Assembly: GCA_902551695.1 (NCBI GenBank)
Contig: CACDEI010000010.1
Location: 1-36,872, forward strand
From: an uncultured Pseudomonadota bacterium
GTDB lineage: Bacteria; Pseudomonadota; Gammaproteobacteria; Ga0077536
Direction of reading: 5' to 3'
DNA: 36,872 nt
Within the stretch, counting starts at the first letter, position 1, and each line of letters begins with the position of its first letter. Below the pieces are notes generated by a model. It was given only the letters and a program-made list of their open reading frames with translations, had not been told where the DNA came from and searched no databases. Below are positions 16,464 to 24,042 of this stretch, piece by piece. A program made the translations under genes and the position numbers.

Positions 16464-17249
16464 ATGGAAAACTTATCGGTCGTTGTCCTCGCGGGAGAAA
16501 GGCCTATCGAACAGGATCACCAAACTACAAACCCCAACATTTTCACTTTGATTGCAGGAGTACCGACAATCGAAAGAGTGATCAGCACCCTTTCATCTAG
16601 CCAAAAATTTTCTCACATTTTAGTTGTTGGGCCCGAAAGGGCAAAAAAAGATGACTCTGAGATTATGAAAAGAATTCTAGCACAAAGAAAAGTAGAGTAT
16701 GTTGAACCTTCGTCCGGACCTAGTGAAAGTGCTGCCAAAGCATTTATGATGTCCGATAATCCAGTACTTCTTACTACAGCCGATCACCCTCTTCTTAACG
16801 TCAGGATAATTGAAAACTTTGTGCAAGCTAGCGTCGAGAATCGGGCTGATTTTATTGTGGGTTTGGTACCCTATGAAGTTATAAAAAATTCATTTCCAGA
16901 GAGTCGAAGAACGAAGCTGCAGTTTAGTGATAAAACTCTTTGTGGAAGCAATCTCTTTTTTCTGAAAAGCAAGAAATGCTCCAACATCTTAAATCTCTGG
17001 ACTAAATTAGAAGCGTTGCGAAAAAGTCCGTGGAAACTTGCGAGCCAATTCGGCCTACTATATCTGATAAGGTATAAACTTGGGATGCTCACTACTCAAG
17101 ACGCATTTAATGTTTTGAGTAGACAAACGGATTGCAGGGCAAGCTATGTTATAATAGACCAACCAAGAGCTGCCATCGATGTAGATTCATGGGAAGACCT
17201 ATCTTTGGCAGAGCGAATTATCGGAGCAGATTCAGAAAGCAATGATTAA
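16464..17249 (+). CDS. MobA-like NTP transferase domain protein
   Basis: This 261-residue nucleotidyltransferase-like protein of the GT-A/MobA fold starts VVVLAGERPIEQ. The usual glycine-rich LAGGxSxRM loop is therefore altered. TTADHPLLN near residue 100 matches the metal-binding [TS]xDxP strand of the family. It could activate a headgroup alcohol as a nucleotide derivative, but the degenerate N-terminal loop makes catalysis uncertain. It lies 21 bases after the ceramide synthase gene and overlaps the hydroxylase gene by 8 bases, so all three are probably one transcript. The nucleotide and substrate are unknown. Confidence 0.7.
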   Translation: MENLSVVVLAGERPIEQDHQTTNPNIFTLIAGVPTIERVISTLSSSQKFSHILVVGPERAKKDDSEIMKRILAQRKVEYVEPSSGPSESAAKAFMMSDNPVLLTTADHPLLNVRIIENFVQASVENRADFIVGLVPYEVIKNSFPESRRTKLQFSDKTLCGSNLFFLKSKKCSNILNLWTKLEALRKSPWKLASQFGLLYLIRYKLGMLTTQDAFNVLSRQTDCRASYVIIDQPRAAIDVDSWEDLSLAERIIGADSESND

Positions 17250-17988
17250 ACCATTTTTGAGAAGCCTAATTCACTCTGGTGGAAAAAAGCTATTGCGAGC
17301 GGTTGGTGCATTTCAAGCACGACATTCTAGTGTAAAAACAACCCCATTTTTACCTAACAATTCTTTTTCATGTACTAATCTGTTGGAAGAAAGTTGGGAG
17401 GACATTCGTGAGGAATTAGATTCAGTTTGGGAGAGCCCAGAAGACATTCCTTCCTTCCATCAAATCAGCCCCGATCAAGCGAGAATTTCAAAGGGCAACA
17501 ATTGGAAAACATTCGCGTTCTATATATTTAAATCTCCCGTATCAGAAAATTGCAAGAAATGCCCAAAGACAAGTCGAATTCTAGCCAGCATCGATGGTTT
17601 ACAAAATGCTTGGTTTTCCATTCTGGCACCCGGCTATAGAATACCCCCCCATAGGGGACCCACGAAAGCTCTAGTAAGATGCCATTTAGGACTTCAGATA
17701 CCTGATGCTTCGAGGAATTGTTGGATAAGAGTAGGCAACCAAAAACAGTACTGGTCGGAAGGTAAGTGCATGCTATTCGACGACACCTACGAGCATGAAG
17801 TAGAAAATGGTACTGATGAGTATCGAGCAGTACTTTTCATAGACTTAGACAGGCCAATGGATAAAATCGGAACTATTTTTAATAAGGCACTCCTATCAAT
17901 AGTGAAGGCCAGTCATTACGTCAAAGATCCTCTAGCGAACCTAGCCAAATGGAATAAAATGCTAAATAGAAGACAGAGAGAAAAATAG
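17242..17988 (+). CDS. Aspartyl/asparaginyl beta-hydroxylase family (LpxO-like) dioxygenase
   Basis: This 248-residue Fe(II)/2-oxoglutarate dioxygenase has the AspH/LpxO pattern ILAPGYRIPPHRGPTKALVRCHLGLQIP. The first metal-binding histidine is in PPHRG (H137), the second in HEVENGT (about H185), and YRAVLFIDLDRP (R195) would bind 2-oxoglutarate. In Gram-negative bacteria LpxO 2-hydroxylates a lipid A acyl chain. In this context the target may be the N-acyl or sphingoid chain of ceramide, or lipid A, which is inference. No transmembrane anchor is obvious beyond a weakly hydrophobic N-terminus. It overlaps the upstream NTP transferase by 8 bases. Confidence 0.8.
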   Translation: MIKPFLRSLIHSGGKKLLRAVGAFQARHSSVKTTPFLPNNSFSCTNLLEESWEDIREELDSVWESPEDIPSFHQISPDQARISKGNNWKTFAFYIFKSPVSENCKKCPKTSRILASIDGLQNAWFSILAPGYRIPPHRGPTKALVRCHLGLQIPDASRNCWIRVGNQKQYWSEGKCMLFDDTYEHEVENGTDEYRAVLFIDLDRPMDKIGTIFNKALLSIVKASHYVKDPLANLAKWNKMLNRRQREK

Positions 17989-18054
17989 TTATGATCTGCA
18001 GCAGCAAGATGACATGTTATCCTTAACAACTCAACGTAAAACCGTACAGAAAAA

Positions 18055-18795
18055 ATGAAAGCCATAATTTTAAGCGCCGGGCAAGGCAAGCGACTACTCC
18101 CCTTAACAAAGGACACCCCAAAAGCCGCGTTAAAGATTGGCACTCAGTCTCTGTTAGGCTGGCAACTACAGGAAATAAGTAAAACTAGCATTGAGGAAGT
18201 AGTTGTAATAACTGGATTCGGCGCAGATAAAATCGAAGACATAGTAGAAAAAAGTTCCTTCCATGGGGTAAGAACATTCTTCAATCCCTTTTATCAAAAT
18301 TGTGACAATCTAGGAACCTGTTGGGTTGCCAGGGGGGAAATGACCCGCCCTTTCGTCATTATCAATGGCGACACTATCTTTCAAGCTGGAGTTCTCAAGA
18401 AGCTTTTAGAGGACGAATCGAAATGCCCAATAACTATTGCATGCGACCAAAAACCTTCATACGACAGCGATGATATGAAAATCATAGAGAGAGAGGGAGA
18501 GATCCAAAGGGTCAGTAAAACGCTTCCCACCAACGAGGTAACCGGCGAATCCATTGGAATGATACGATTTAACTCAGTTGGGGCGAAGATATTTACTGAA
18601 CAACTAGAAACCATAATGAGGAAAAATAGTGGTCTTGGGAAATGGTACCTCTCGGCAATTGACTCACTCGCCGGCAATGGAACGGTTAGTTCTTGCTTTG
18701 TAGGCGATTTTAGCTGGTGTGAAGTGGACGACAAGGCTGACTTAGTCGCGGCAACTCAAAGCGTAAAACAATGGAACTTGGAAGCATTAAAATGA
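18055..18795 (+). CDS. Sugar-phosphate/choline-phosphate-type nucleotidyltransferase
   Basis: This 246-residue GT-A nucleotidyltransferase has the signature AGQGKRLLPLTKDTPKAALKI at residues 8-28, VVITGFGADKIED, and INGDTIF with the metal-binding aspartate near residue 105. The overall pattern resembles LicC-type CTP:phosphocholine cytidylyltransferases and inositol-1-phosphate cytidylyltransferases more than large RmlA enzymes. It could make the CDP-alcohol used by the CDP-alcohol phosphotransferase downstream (inference). The gap before it is 66 bases; it overlaps the HIT gene by 4 bases. Confidence 0.78.
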   Translation: MKAIILSAGQGKRLLPLTKDTPKAALKIGTQSLLGWQLQEISKTSIEEVVVITGFGADKIEDIVEKSSFHGVRTFFNPFYQNCDNLGTCWVARGEMTRPFVIINGDTIFQAGVLKKLLEDESKCPITIACDQKPSYDSDDMKIIEREGEIQRVSKTLPTNEVTGESIGMIRFNSVGAKIFTEQLETIMRKNSGLGKWYLSAIDSLAGNGTVSSCFVGDFSWCEVDDKADLVAATQSVKQWNLEALK

Positions 18796-19223
18796 ACTCT
18801 ACTATCACCAACTTCGGATATCCGGTAAATATTATTGAAGAATATACTAACTGGGTTGTAATGCTCAGGCCGGTACAATTAACTCTGGGGAGTCTGATAT
18901 TAGCTTGCAAGGAAGACGTCAAATCCTTTAGTGCACTCTCGAACTCATCCCAAAGAGAGTTATCAAAAGTGGTACTAGACATTGAGACAACGTTAAAATT
19001 TTGTTTCGACTATAGCAAGATAAACTATTTAATGTTGATGATGGTTGACCCTCACGTTCATTTCCATGTTTTTCCAAGATATGACGGGCAGCGCGTATTT
19101 GCTGGAACAATTTTCGAAGACTCTGATTGGCCCGGCCCTCCAGAAGTTTTGAGAAAGACAGAAATAAAACACGAGCTCTTCATAACTTTAAAAGATGAAA
19201 TTGCTAAGAACTGGGGTTCATAA
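18792..19223 (+). CDS. HIT family protein
   Basis: This 143-residue protein of the histidine triad superfamily has the motif DPHVHFHVFPRY, giving H88, H90 and H92, the middle one being the usual nucleotide-attacking residue. HIT proteins hydrolyse or transfer nucleotide monophosphates; here a nucleotide-linked alcohol is a possible substrate (inference). The ORF track begins at 18771, but the ATG at 18792 overlaps the preceding stop in an ATGA junction and is the likelier start. It ends the first plus-strand gene group and converges on the LptA-like gene, 17 bases apart. Confidence 0.85.
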   Translation: MNSTITNFGYPVNIIEEYTNWVVMLRPVQLTLGSLILACKEDVKSFSALSNSSQRELSKVVLDIETTLKFCFDYSKINYLMLMMVDPHVHFHVFPRYDGQRVFAGTIFEDSDWPGPPEVLRKTEIKHELFITLKDEIAKNWGS

Positions 19224-19240
19224 ACAAGTCTTTTGCACAT

Positions 19241-19783
19241 CTATTTTTTTGAGTGAAATTTCACCCTCCCCTCCCCGCTCGAACTAAGTTTTCCACTCTC
19301 ATATGAATAGACTAAAGAAGGGCCTGCAAAATGCTGCGAATCAGTTGTTATATAGGCATCTCCGATTGCGAATATCCTATTACTTAAAAAATCAAACTTA
19401 ACTGTTTTTCCAACAGCCTTCAGAGAATCATTTTCGCTCACATTCGTACTTTGTATGGTTGCAAGATTGCCGTCTACGATAATCACATCGGGACTGCTTA
19501 ACTGACCGCTGATTTTCATTTTCTCGCCAGTTATTTTCCAATCCACGCTTTCGAATACAACATCACCCTCGAGAGAGAGGGTTTGCGCGTCAAGCAGTTT
19601 GTATCCACTTTTGGCCTTTATCTTCACCACCTCATCTCCTTTGATTTCTGCAAATATCGAGTTATCTTCTCCAACTTCCATGGATAGTAAAGGCGGACTT
19701 AAAAAGCAAAAAATAAAGCAAAAAATAAGGTTTTTATGCTCGTCCCAAAACAGATAAAATGTAGTTGTTAGTTTCATTGTCAT
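19241..19783 (-). CDS. LptA/OstA-like periplasmic protein
   Basis: This 180-residue protein has a hydrophobic N-terminal segment (NLIFCFIFCFLSPPLLSM, about 17-34) acting as a signal peptide or anchor. The rest is a beta-strand rich OstA/LptA-type jellyroll with stretches such as LSLEGDVVFES, MKISGQLSSPDVIIVDGN and VKFDFLSNRIFAIGDAYITT. LptA-fold proteins form the lipid-carrying bridge between inner and outer membrane. It faces lptF head to head with only 18 bases between start codons. The sequence is divergent, so it could be LptA-like or LptC-like in role. No LptB, LptC or LptD gene is in the window. Confidence 0.72.
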   Translation of the reverse strand: MTMKLTTTFYLFWDEHKNLIFCFIFCFLSPPLLSMEVGEDNSIFAEIKGDEVVKIKAKSGYKLLDAQTLSLEGDVVFESVDWKITGEKMKISGQLSSPDVIIVDGNLATIQSTNVSENDSLKAVGKTVKFDFLSNRIFAIGDAYITTDSQHFAGPSLVYSYESGKLSSSGEGRVKFHSKK

Positions 19784-19801
19784 TTTAATTAAAGTACACC
19801 A

Positions 19802-20851
19802 ATGCTCATTGACCGCTATATTATTAAAGAAATTCTACTTAGCTTTTTTGTCACATTTTGTGTTCTAGCTATGATCTTCTTAATGTACAGCTTAACAATC
19901 TTTCTCGGAGAAGCGGTTGACGGTTCGCTATCCGGCAAGGAAATTATCGTGCTCACTCTTTTAAAAACGCTAATTGCATTCGGTGTTCTACTCCCACTAT
20001 CCTACTTTTTGAGTACTGTCATCGCATTTGGCAGGTTAAACCTTAACAGTGAACTTATCGCAATAAAAGTAAGCGGGACCAGTTCCAAGAGAATTACTGG
20101 CAACATTCTAATAGGCTGCGTACTGATCGGTGTATTATCAGCGGGCGCCTCTCTGTTTTGTCGCCCTTGGGCCTACCAAGAAATTTATACACTTAAAGAT
20201 GAAATAGCCAGTAAATGGGAATTTCAAAAGGTCAAGTCGAAACGCTTTTATCTCTCAGAGAACGAGGAACAGATAATCTACTTGGGTAAAAATGACTTTT
20301 CATCTGGGAAGCTAGAGGAAGTGTTCATAAAGAACCAACAGGAAGATGGGTTCGAAATCATAACCGCTCCGATTGGAACTATAAAATCTTTCATCACCCC
20401 CAAAACTCATCAACTTTCTCTTGAAGGCGCAGAGATATACAAAATCAGCTCTGAAGATAAGTTTTTTGTGCAGTTGGAAAATCTAACCCTTCAAATAAAC
20501 GCCTTTAAGACTATCGAACAAAATCAACGGGCCAAGAAGAAACCAAACATTATACTGGCCAGTTCTACAAACCCTGTAGAGAAAGCGGAACTCCAATGGA
20601 GGCTCTCCGCTCCAATATCCTGCTTCATCCTTACACTGACAGCATTGCCCTTAATTTCGATAAGCCCAAGACAAAGTAGGCTCGCAAAAATTCCAATTGC
20701 TATTGCTATTTATGCGACATATTACATCTTTCTAGGATTCTCTCGCACTTTGGTCGAACAGCAAGTTTGGCCACATCTTTGGTTTGGCCCGATAATATTC
20801 CTATCCGTTCTATTAATTTTTTTAAGGCTCAAAAGGATCAGAGAAAATTGA
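19802..20851 (+). CDS. lptF: LptF-type permease of a lipid export ABC transporter
   Basis: This 349-residue LptF/LptG-family permease has three N-terminal membrane helices (starting ILLSFFVTFCVLAMIFLMYSLTIFLGE), a periplasmic beta-jellyroll domain (about 120-250) and three C-terminal helices. It opens with the family pattern DRYIIKEILLSFF. In the Lpt machine LptF and LptG with LptB extract lipopolysaccharide from the inner membrane. The gene here sits in a ceramide locus and not beside pepA, which raises the possibility that it is a sphingolipid-dedicated paralogue. It overlaps lptG by 4 bases. Confidence 0.88.
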   Translation: MLIDRYIIKEILLSFFVTFCVLAMIFLMYSLTIFLGEAVDGSLSGKEIIVLTLLKTLIAFGVLLPLSYFLSTVIAFGRLNLNSELIAIKVSGTSSKRITGNILIGCVLIGVLSAGASLFCRPWAYQEIYTLKDEIASKWEFQKVKSKRFYLSENEEQIIYLGKNDFSSGKLEEVFIKNQQEDGFEIITAPIGTIKSFITPKTHQLSLEGAEIYKISSEDKFFVQLENLTLQINAFKTIEQNQRAKKKPNIILASSTNPVEKAELQWRLSAPISCFILTLTALPLISISPRQSRLAKIPIAIAIYATYYIFLGFSRTLVEQQVWPHLWFGPIIFLSVLLIFLRLKRIREN

Positions 20852-21912
20852 ATTTGCTTATATTAAAATACATAGCTCGACTTTTTTTTTGGAACTGCTT
20901 ACTCGTAGCTTTTGGTCTTATGTCCCTATTTTCTTTTTTAGACCTCCTAGAAACTTTGGATGATGTGGGCAAGGGCGACTTCACTCTAATTCATTCAATA
21001 CAAGTTGTTCTTCTAGGCTCTGGTTCTCGACTAGTAGAACTCCTACCAGTAACTGTCACTCTGTGTTCCTTGCTCACAATTGGAGGGCTAGCAAATAATA
21101 AAGAACTAGTAATATTTCGAGCTGTCGGCGTATCAAAGAACTTATTAACTGCTCTTTTGGCCGCTCTAGGATTGCTGCTTTCTGTTGTTAGCATCGTCAT
21201 GTTGGAACTGCTTATTCCCAAATTGGAAAAAGCGGCTCACGAGCTTTCCACACTTAAAATCGAGAAAACTACGGTGCAGTCTGACGAACTCTGGACTCGG
21301 CAGGGTCTACAGACACTGAGGATTGGAAACCTAGAGTCTCGCCATGTGCCTAGGGAGATTGAAATTTATGAAACTGACTCCACTGGCTCTTTGGTGCGAT
21401 TTGTTGAAGCCAGTAAGGCATATTTTCAAGATGATGGAACTTGGCTTCTCTTCGACATAAAAGAAACCACCTTTCGAGACGACCAAGTAAAAGAGAGCAT
21501 AATAGAGACCCGGGTCTGGGACAGCTTTTTAACCAGAGAACAATTTGGGCGATTAGTATCGCCCCCGGCGACCTTGTCCATTACCGGCCTATTAAAACAC
21601 CTCAACCAAAATAAAATACTAGCAGTTGACTCCTCTGAATACTCCTCTCTTCTGTGGAAAAAAATCAGTTTGCCATTAACTTTAATGGCGATGTCTATTC
21701 TGAGTGTGCCTCTAGCAGGCGCCTCAATCAAAAATCGATCAAACGGCTTTTTGGCTGTGATGGGAGGCGTGATTGGAATATTATTTTATTTAATCGAACA
21801 AACGGCATCAAATCTCGACCAGCTACTTGATCTATCGCCAGCCCTTACTTCACTCACCCCTGCACTTATAATCATCGCAATTACCATACTCTTAAATCGA
21901 CACTCTACCTGA
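20848..21912 (+). CDS. lptG: LptG-type permease of a lipid export ABC transporter
   Basis: This second LptF/G-family permease has membrane helices near the N-terminus (YIARLFFWNCLLVAFGLMSLFSFLDLLETL), a periplasmic jellyroll and three C-terminal helices ending VMGGVIGILFYLIEQTASNLDQL. The ORF track starts at 20767, deep inside lptF. I start at the TTG at 20848, which overlaps the lptF stop (TTGA), has AAAAGG about 11 bases upstream, and gives 354 residues with the normal LptG N-terminus. It converges with the metallophosphoesterase gene and their ends overlap by 21 bases. Confidence 0.88.
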   Translation: MNLLILKYIARLFFWNCLLVAFGLMSLFSFLDLLETLDDVGKGDFTLIHSIQVVLLGSGSRLVELLPVTVTLCSLLTIGGLANNKELVIFRAVGVSKNLLTALLAALGLLLSVVSIVMLELLIPKLEKAAHELSTLKIEKTTVQSDELWTRQGLQTLRIGNLESRHVPREIEIYETDSTGSLVRFVEASKAYFQDDGTWLLFDIKETTFRDDQVKESIIETRVWDSFLTREQFGRLVSPPATLSITGLLKHLNQNKILAVDSSEYSSLLWKKISLPLTLMAMSILSVPLAGASIKNRSNGFLAVMGGVIGILFYLIEQTASNLDQLLDLSPALTSLTPALIIIAITILLNRHST

Positions 21913-22779
21913 ATCAGTCACAGCCAAATCGGAGCGCCATTTCATATTTTCTTTTTCATGTAACTCACCACTATCTAAATTCAAAGTTTTTAAGACAGAA
22001 GAAACGTCCACCCCCAATCTATCCTCACTAAAGTCTATAAGTCTGTAGGACGCGGGGCTTACACTCTCCATACTGGATGCAGAAGCCGTGCAAAAAACTT
22101 TTAATTCCGACCCTAAATTATACCGCTTGTTGACGTGTAAGTGGCCATGAAGTATCAGGTTTGTTTTAAGATTCAAGAAGTCCTTCTGCAAAACCTCTAG
22201 ATCTTTCAATTGCTTTCTAACAGATACTCCATCAGTTGTAATTGGATGATGAAGGAGGATGCAAACGAATTTATTTTCAAATTCTCGCATGATTCGTCGT
22301 AGTGTTTCTAATTGTTCAGAATTAATTCTTCCCTCCGCGGACCAAACAGGAGCAGGATACGCGGAAGACAGCCCAATCACTATGACTGAACCCATCCTAA
22401 CAAACCCCGGAAAAGAATTGCCCATTAAATGTAGATATGGACTCCAAAGTTCTCTGACTAATTTAATAGAGGATTTAACATAGATGTCATGGTTTCCTGG
22501 CACTACAAAAACCTTCGCCTTCTTAGATAGGTTGCGTAACCACGCTTTGGCCTCTCTAATTTCGCCTGGCAAGCCCAATTGCACTAAGTCTCCCGTAATA
22601 GTGATTAAATCGGGATCGTCAGATAGAACAGATTCAGTAATCAAATCTAGAACTTCTTTAGTATGGATAAAACGGCGGCGACGGCGCCAGGAAAAATATC
22701 CTAGGCTACGTTTCCCCCAAAATCGAGAAAAACCCAACGGCTCTGTCATATGAAGATCTGTTAAATGGACAAGTCGCAT
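21892..22779 (-). CDS. Calcineurin-like metallophosphoesterase
   Basis: This 295-residue dinuclear metal phosphoesterase has every core motif: HLTDLHM (D8, H10), ITGDLVQ (about 61-67), PGNHDIY (GNHD 95-98), LLHHPIT, and LHGHLHV. It resembles CpdA/Icc-type enzymes. Such phosphatases act on cyclic nucleotides, lipids or phosphorylated intermediates; here a lipid phosphate or pathway intermediate is possible (inference). It is the only catalytic minus-strand gene inside the plus arm, with its 3' end overlapping lptG by 21 bases and its start 72 bases from the CDP-alcohol phosphotransferase. No signal peptide is visible, so it is probably cytoplasmic. Confidence 0.85.
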   Translation of the reverse strand: MRLVHLTDLHMTEPLGFSRFWGKRSLGYFSWRRRRRFIHTKEVLDLITESVLSDDPDLITITGDLVQLGLPGEIREAKAWLRNLSKKAKVFVVPGNHDIYVKSSIKLVRELWSPYLHLMGNSFPGFVRMGSVIVIGLSSAYPAPVWSAEGRINSEQLETLRRIMREFENKFVCILLHHPITTDGVSVRKQLKDLEVLQKDFLNLKTNLILHGHLHVNKRYNLGSELKVFCTASASSMESVSPASYRLIDFSEDRLGVDVSSVLKTLNLDSGELHEKENMKWRSDLAVTDSGRVSI

Positions 22780-22802
22780 TTATCTTAAAGCCACTCTTGT
22801 AA

Positions 22803-22808
22803 TATAAT
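22803..22808 (+). promoter_or_regulatory. Candidate -10 element before the CDP-alcohol phosphotransferase
   Basis: A perfect TATAAT lies 44 bases upstream of the ATG, with no good -35. It suggests that the headgroup/flippase group can be transcribed separately from the first part of the plus arm. Confidence 0.3.
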
Positions 22809-22851
22809 CATGCCGATGGATTAAGGAGCACCCTATTTGGAAAGGTCCATT

Positions 22852-24042
22852 ATGACACATAAAGTACTCATTTCAGGACAAACTAACCTTTTATTATGGG
22901 GAGTTAGCCCCCGCTCGCGTCTTGAACGTCAATTACGAGCGTTAAATATATACGACATCTCGCTAGATTCCCCAACAATCGCTCACAACAACTACGACAT
23001 AATATTTAACGGAGAATATGTTTTTGACTCCCAATCACTGAAATTTTTCCTAGAGCAAATGAGACCATGTGCCTTGGTATACAACGAGGTTGTTATCGGA
23101 TTGAGTGCAGGAGATAAAAGCGATGCGAATTTATTAAGTTATTTGGGACAAAATATCTCACAGTTGCCCCAATCAGTTAAAAAGATCAATACTTCTGATT
23201 TACTCACTTACAATGATCACCTAAGAAGATCAGAACCGCCTCTGGTAATGCCCATCTCAGCAGACAATTTGAAAATAATTGAAGACCGTTTGTATGGTAA
23301 CTCTTATAAAGGCATAACAGACTTCGTCACAAAATGGATTTGGCCCAGGCCTGCAAAAAAGGTGGTAAGAATTTTTGCAAACTTTCAGATTACACCTAAT
23401 ATGGTTACTCTGGTAAGCCTGATTCTGGTGGTCATTAGCTCTCTTCTGTTTTTGAATGGACATTTTATTTTTGGTTTATTACTTGGATGGATTATGACTT
23501 TTCTAGATACCGTTGACGGAAAGCTAGCCAGAGTGACCGTTACAAGTAGCCGCATTGGTCATATACTCGATCACGGAATGGACATCATTCATCCTCCAAT
23601 CTGGTATGCTTGCTGGGCAAGTGGACTCCTTTTTAATTCAAAAATAACGTCTGAGGCAGCGGATCTAATTACCTGGTGGATAGTGGGTGGTTATATTCTT
23701 GGGAGGATTATAGAGGGTTTATTCCATGCTTTGGGAAGTTGTAGTATCTTTGCGTGGAAACCATTTGACGCAATCTGCAGGTTATTTACGGCACGACGAA
23801 ATCCTTGTCTGATACTGCTGTCTGTATTTACTTTTGCAGGTTTACCCCATATTGGATTATTTGCTGTATGTGTCTGGACCCTGTTCAGCTCTGCTTTGAT
23901 GGCCCTTCGCTTTTTACAGGCGATTTTTGTAAGATTGAGCACTGGACCACTGAACTCTTGGCTGAAAAACGAAAAAGAGGCTATGGAGCATAATCCACGT
24001 TTATACAAAGCATTTTCTAGTACGCGAAAAGCTTATGAGTGA
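22852..24042 (+). CDS. CDP-alcohol phosphotransferase with extra N-terminal domain
   Basis: The C-terminal half is a CDP-alcohol phosphotransferase with the full signature DTVDGKLARx8GHILDHGMD, so D, DG, AR, G, D and D are all present in the usual spacing. About six membrane helices surround it. The first 160 residues are soluble and do not carry the motif of an active cytidylyltransferase, although the layout recalls bifunctional inositol-phosphate cytidylyltransferase/lipid synthases. The enzyme would move a phosphoalcohol between a CDP carrier and a lipid such as ceramide or diacylglycerol. Two starts are possible: TTG at 22837 with AAGGAG 8 bases upstream, or the ATG used here with AAAGG 6 bases upstream. 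It overlaps the next gene by 8 bases. Confidence 0.87.
   Translation: MTHKVLISGQTNLLLWGVSPRSRLERQLRALNIYDISLDSPTIAHNNYDIIFNGEYVFDSQSLKFFLEQMRPCALVYNEVVIGLSAGDKSDANLLSYLGQNISQLPQSVKKINTSDLLTYNDHLRRSEPPLVMPISADNLKIIEDRLYGNSYKGITDFVTKWIWPRPAKKVVRIFANFQITPNMVTLVSLILVVISSLLFLNGHFIFGLLLGWIMTFLDTVDGKLARVTVTSSRIGHILDHGMDIIHPPIWYACWASGLLFNSKITSEAADLITWWIVGGYILGRIIEGLFHALGSCSIFAWKPFDAICRLFTARRNPCLILLSVFTFAGLPHIGLFAVCVWTLFSSALMALRFLQAIFVRLSTGPLNSWLKNEKEAMEHNPRLYKAFSSTRKAYE

Noticed and set aside
20767-20847. N-terminal extension of lptG in the ORF track
   Set aside because: It overlaps lptF by 85 bases and is not LptG-like; the TTG at 20848 gives a normal N-terminus and a 4-base overlap.
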